Positions 49,529 through 55,500 of a stretch of DNA of 64,000 bases are shown one piece after another (the stretch's first letter is position 1; every line of letters begins with the position of its first letter). Source of the DNA: Xenopus tropicalis (Eukaryota > Chordata > Amphibia > Anura > Pipidae); the NCBI RefSeq assembly GCF_000004195.4, contig NC_030683.2:7144411-7208410 (forward strand), read 5' to 3'. The notes below the pieces were generated by a model, which was not told the DNA's origin, made no database searches, and was given only the letters and a program-made list of their open reading frames with translations. The position numbers and the translations under genes were made by a program.

Positions 49529-52500
49529 CCCCTTTAATGTTGCGCCATTTCTCTACCTTTAAATTCTGACAATGATGGTTCCCTTTTCTATCCACAGAAG
49601 GACAGTTACACTGGGAGAGGAAACCTGCCACAGTGCCCTCTGCCCTCCCATACTGGTACCGGGCTCCCTCAGCCGAGGTGGAGTTAACCTCCTATGTGCT
49701 GCTGGCCCATCTCTCTGGCCCCAACAAGGACCTGGGCAAAGCTTCTGAGATAGTCAACTGGCTGAGCAAGCAGCAAAATCCTTATGGGGGGTTCTCTTCT
49801 ACTCAGGTAATTGTGGAAAGCACCAATTGAGTGTAATGATACCTGCAGTTATAGAAGCACAGGAGAGACCTCTTCCACACACCCTAGCACTCCAAAACAC
49901 TTTTGCCCGGTGCTCACTGCTGGGGGGATCGGCACCCACCCAAAAACTAATTGTAGAAACAAAAAGCAAATGGCACTCAGAGCTGCAAATAAGGGAATAA
50001 ACACTTTAAAAAGTTTATTGCGGTGATGCAACGTTTCGGGGCAAAGTGACCCCTTTTTCAACCTGCAGTTATAGGCAATTGGATTACTTCTATTATTTCT
50101 GTTACATTTCATCACACTTATTTACATCTCACATTAATTTAAACACTACATTCGATTATAGTCCAGTGCAAAAATGCATTATTCATCATTCGTAAAAATG
50201 TTTCTTAATGTTCCCAATACCCATATTCAGATTCTACCACTGATTTATCTCAGTTGTCTTCATTCCTAAATAAATCCTTCAACTTTGTGTCTTTGTGTGT
50301 GTGACTTTCATCATCAGCTCTTTCAAATCAGGCAACTTGTGTTTTGTTTTTTTATTATCTACACCTCTATCTATCAGGACACGGTTGTAGCTCTACAGGC
50401 TCTTGCTAAGTATGGTGAGGCCACATTCACTGACAAGGGAGATGTCACAGCCACAGTTACTTCCAAGACTGGGTTCCATCAACAGTTCCATGTGGATCAG
50501 ACTAACCGGCTCCTGCTACAGAAAGCCTCACTGCCAGATATCCCTGGGGAGTACTCTCTGTCAGCCACTGGGAGCGGCTGTGTGTATGTACAGGTGAGGG
50601 GACACTCACTCTTTTAAGGTGGCCATACACTGTAAGATCTGCTTGTTTGGCTAGGTTGCCAAGTGAGAAGATCTCTCCTGATATGCCCACCAATGGGTGG
50701 GTGATGTCAGGCTAATTTGAATGTTTGGCAGGCATAGGTACTGTCAGATTGAGCCGATGCAGTCCTCGATCTGATGGAAAAATCAAACCTGCCCAATAGA
50801 AATCTGGCCAATTTCTGGCCAGATGCCAGACGAAAAAGGCCCATCAGTGGTGCTCAAACATGGGCAGATAAGTTGTTGAATCAGTCTTAAGGACCGATAG
50901 CAGCTGAAATCGGCCCATGCATGCCCACCTTTACTATTCCTCAATCTGATAGATTGATTCCCAGTCTGATTTAGTCTCTTGTTCTTGTCCCACAGACTGT
51001 CCTGAGATACAACATTCCCCCACCTAGAAGTGATGCCACCTTCTCAGTACGAGTGGAGACAGAACCAGACAAATGTCCTCAAGATCAACTAAAAGTGCTG
51101 AAGATAAGCATGACTGCCCAGTGAGTATTCTTTTTTTATTGATATTTGTAAACTCCCTTAAAAAGGAACAAAAAAACATGGTTTCCTTGGAAACAATCTT
51201 AGAATGAAACATCCCTCAGATATGAGAATACCCTTCTTTTTATTAGACAAGAAAGGACTTACATTACCTAGTACCACAGTTGGCCATTACTATATTTCTA
51301 ATGCTACATACGCCATGTGATGCACTAATATATGGTGTAAATCAGTGCTCTGTGTCCAGCTGTTCCTATTTATTGCCTACCCATACCCATGTCCTGCCTA
51401 CTGTTTAGATAGAGAAGAGGTTGTTGGACCTTCACCTGAATACGGCCAATTATTACCATTTAATGTCTTTACTGTAACTGACCTTAATATGACGTTTCAT
51501 GCAGATATACAGGATCTCGGGAGAAATCCAACATGGCGGTGATCGAGTGTAAGATGCTCTCTGGATTTATCCCAGTGAAGAGCTCAGTCAGAGAAGTGAG
51601 TCCCAGTTCTCTGAAGCCCATTTGGTAGTCCTATTTGGGTGGGCAGATTGTGTGTCTGTGTACGAATGTTTGTGAGGACAGGGGGGCTGAAATGTAACAA
51701 TAGGGCTGAGATATATCCATGAAGGTAGTCAGCATGGATTATCAGTGATTTCCCATTGTGTGTGTGTGGTTTTTTTAACTGTGCTCTTTCACAGCTGGAG
51801 AAGAGCAAAACCATAAAGCGGAGTGAGATTCTGACAGAAAAGGTGACATTATACTTAGATGAGGTGAGTGACTTTAGAGTTTTTCTTTTCTAATCTTACA
51901 TCTCTACACTCAAATCAATTGAAAATACCGCACTTCCAGATATAGGAGGATTAAAACCCTCCTAAATGTGTTGCACAACACAGCAGAGCATCACTTGCCT
52001 ACAAACCTACAGCCTCCATTATATTATTTCCATGGTTTGTGTTTGTTTGTTTTTTTAAATCTTGCCCCATCACAAAGTTTTCAACAAGTGGATCTCTCCC
52101 AGGGCAGAGCTACATGGGGCAACACTTGGACTCTGTGTCATAGTAGGGGTGAGATTTGTAGTGTTCAGGACATATGTGTCTGCCATGCAGGTATGTCAGT
52201 GGATTATTATACAATTCACGGCTTCCAGAACCATCTCATAACCATAAAAAAAGCTTTATTGTAGAACGGGAATAGTCACTGGCAATTAATACTTGGTGTC
52301 CTGTCTCTTTTTAGATCATGTGTTCATAGTCCCAGCATGGCATAACTTGGATGGGGTTATCATATTGTACCTACAGGGATCATAAACAATGATATTTACC
52401 CACAGTTACTGGTCTTCCCCACCATTCTGATGTAATTGTGGCCCGTGTATCCGCTTGCACACCCCTCACTCGTTCATTATTCCATAGGCTAAAGATTCAG

Positions 52501-55500
52501 CCAATAGGGGCACTAGGAACACTAGTGTAAGAGCAACAGGGTATAGTGCATAGGAAGCAAAGGTGCAAACACAAGCTAAATATCATTTAATGGGCACAAA
52601 TTGATTCCCATAAATACACCCGCAAGCTATGCCTACCATAAATCAGCCTTAAAGCTTATAGAAAATCCTCTCCAAACAAGGAACTTAAAGAAGATTTAAA
52701 AAATTACAGAACTCAAGCAGTTCTCTCAACATCTCCAAGGGTTTTTTGTTGTTGTTCTACTTTTCTACACTCTTCCTTTACACCTTTCAATCAGGTAGAC
52801 TCAAGAATAAAATATGCTGTTATCTTTTATAATTCAATTTGCAATGTGAGATGTTGGTGTCTCCCTCACTCTCCCCCAGCTGGGACATGAGCCGCTCCAT
52901 CTCTCCTTCATGGTGGAACAAGACATTGTGGTGAAGAACCTAAAGCCGGCCACGGTGAAGGTCTATGATTATTATGACACAGGTAAGAGCAGTGATCCCC
53001 AACAAGTTGCTCACCACCCCCTTTGATGTTGCTCCCAGTGGCTCCAAAGTAGGTGCCTATTTTCAATTTTTTGGCTTGGAGACAAGTTTTGGAAGCACAG
53101 TGACCAGATTTACTCCAAGCAGAGGCTCCTGCAGGCCACCAGTCCCCATGGGGCTTCTAAATAGCCAATCACAGCCCTTATTTGTCACCCCCAAAGAACA
53201 TCTGTCATGCTTGTGTGGCTTACCAACACTTTTAACATCTGAGTGTGGTTCACAAGTTAAAAAAAGTTGGGGTTCCCTGGGTAAGAGGCTTCTCAGGGAC
53301 TGAAACTAAACCCCAACCGTAACATATATGTTATGGATTTGCAAAGTTCACAAGGAAAACTAGATCATTATCACACCTTTGTATTGCCGCAGTAGGGTAA
53401 AGGTGGCCATACACTATAAGATTTGCTTGTTTGGGTGAGGTCACTAAATGAGGGGATCGGGGGCTTTGAGTTGCAGAAGTGAGGTGTTCCACCAATGAGC
53501 CGATGCACTCCTCGATCTGACGGGAAAATTAGATCTGCCCAATCGACATCTGGCAAATTTTCCTCCAGGTATCGGTTGGGTAGGCCTGCCGGACAACCCC
53601 ATATACAGGCAAATAAGCTACCGAATCAGTTTGAAGGACCCAAATTGGCATCTTAAATCTGCCAATGTATGGCCACTTTTAAACAATGGGCAGAGATCTG
53701 TCAAACTAACAATTGCCCCCGCTCCTATGACTGATGTGGGTTGGACTGAGATAACTTGCTGGCAAAGTCAAGATTTTGAGTAGTGATGAGCAAACTGTGC
53801 TGGAAATTTTGTTAAAAACTAAAAAATTGTTTAATAGTTAAAGGGGGTTTTCACCTTTAAATTAACTAGACCTATTGGTCTTCATTTTTATTATTTGGGG
53901 GTTTTGAGTTATTTATCTTTTTGTTTAGGCAGCTCTCCAGTTTGGACTTTCAGCAGCAAGCTCGTTGCTAGGGTCCAATTTAACCTAAAAACCAGAAAAT
54001 GGTTTGAGAGACAGGAATATAAATAGAGGAGGGTCTAAATAGAAAGATAAGGAATAAAAAGTAACAATAACAACAAAACTGGAGCCTCACAGAGCAATAG
54101 GTTTTGGCTGCCGGGGTCAGTGACCCCCATTTGAAAGCTGCAAAGAGTCAGAAGAAGGCAAAAAATTCAAAAACTATAACAAATAAATAATGCAGACCAG
54201 TTAAAAACTTGCTAAGAATAGACCATTCAATAACATACTAAAAGTTAACCTAAAGGTGAAAAACTCCTTTTAAAAACCCATATAAATCTTACTATGAGCA
54301 AGTACATGTATAGGATCCATTATCCGGAACCAGTTATCCAGAAGGCCAGAAAACCCCAGGTCCCGAGCGTTCTGGATAACAGGTCCCATACCTGTACTCC
54401 CCTTTCCCATTCGTTGGCTCAGCCATTCAAGCTTGGGTTAATTGCAAATGAAACAATGATACGGCTCACTGATATATCATTGCAGAAGGGCAGTACCGGC
54501 TCACACTCTTTCATGGATTTTGTAACTGTTATACATTATTGGTTTTTGAATGATCTTTTAACCTAAGTTCGATTGTTGAATTTTGAACTATTAGACAGAC
54601 ACAGGGATATGGCCCAATGATAGCGGGAATTGGCCGGCAGGATAAGTACCTGTATAAGGCGAAATTTTAAAAACTAATGACAGTGACAGATCATGAATTA
54701 AATAGTATTTTTTCACATTTCTCATCCCACTGACTCCACTGTTAGACTGTAAGCTCTTTGGGGCAGGGACCCCCCCTCCATCCTATGTCTCTTACCACAA
54801 AGCACATCATCTCTGTATATTTATATTGATTCATTACACTGTGACTCCCTCGTATATACTGTTACTGTATTGTAAAACTGTACAGCACTGTGTATACTAA
54901 TAGCATTATATTAATTACCCCACATCCCTGCTGTTTCAGAAGAAGAGGCAGTTGCCGAGTACAACTCCCCCTGCGGCTCCGGTAAGAACCCCCTGCCGAT
55001 GGCATTTATGTATTTGTGTATTTAGTGGCATTTATGTACCAACAGAGCAGCCATTAATCTATCTATCTGTATTAGGCTCCCTATAGATCCTCCCCAGTGC
55101 CTGTGATACAGATGATTGGTGAGGGGATTGGTTATCACCCTGTGATTGGCCCTGTATGCCCCATTTAGAGGTTGCACCTTGTTCACTACTTGTTCATTGA
55201 GTTATTTTCCTTTTAACAAAAAATTGTATTTTTATTTGGTCTCCTTATCCTCCAGAAAGGAATCCCACCATTTCTTAACTATCACCCCCCCCCCCCCCCA
55301 TAGTAATAATAGTTGTGTATACTGTATTTTTGTACTTCCCTCCCCTGTCCCCTTCCAGCCCTCTCTAATAACTTTCTCTCTCTCTCAGTCCATTCATCTC
55401 TCACATTTATCAATATTTTCCCCTCATCTTATTTCCCTACATTTATTTTCCAACCTATTGTCCCTTTTCCACTTTTACTCCCACTCGTTCACCAATGTAA

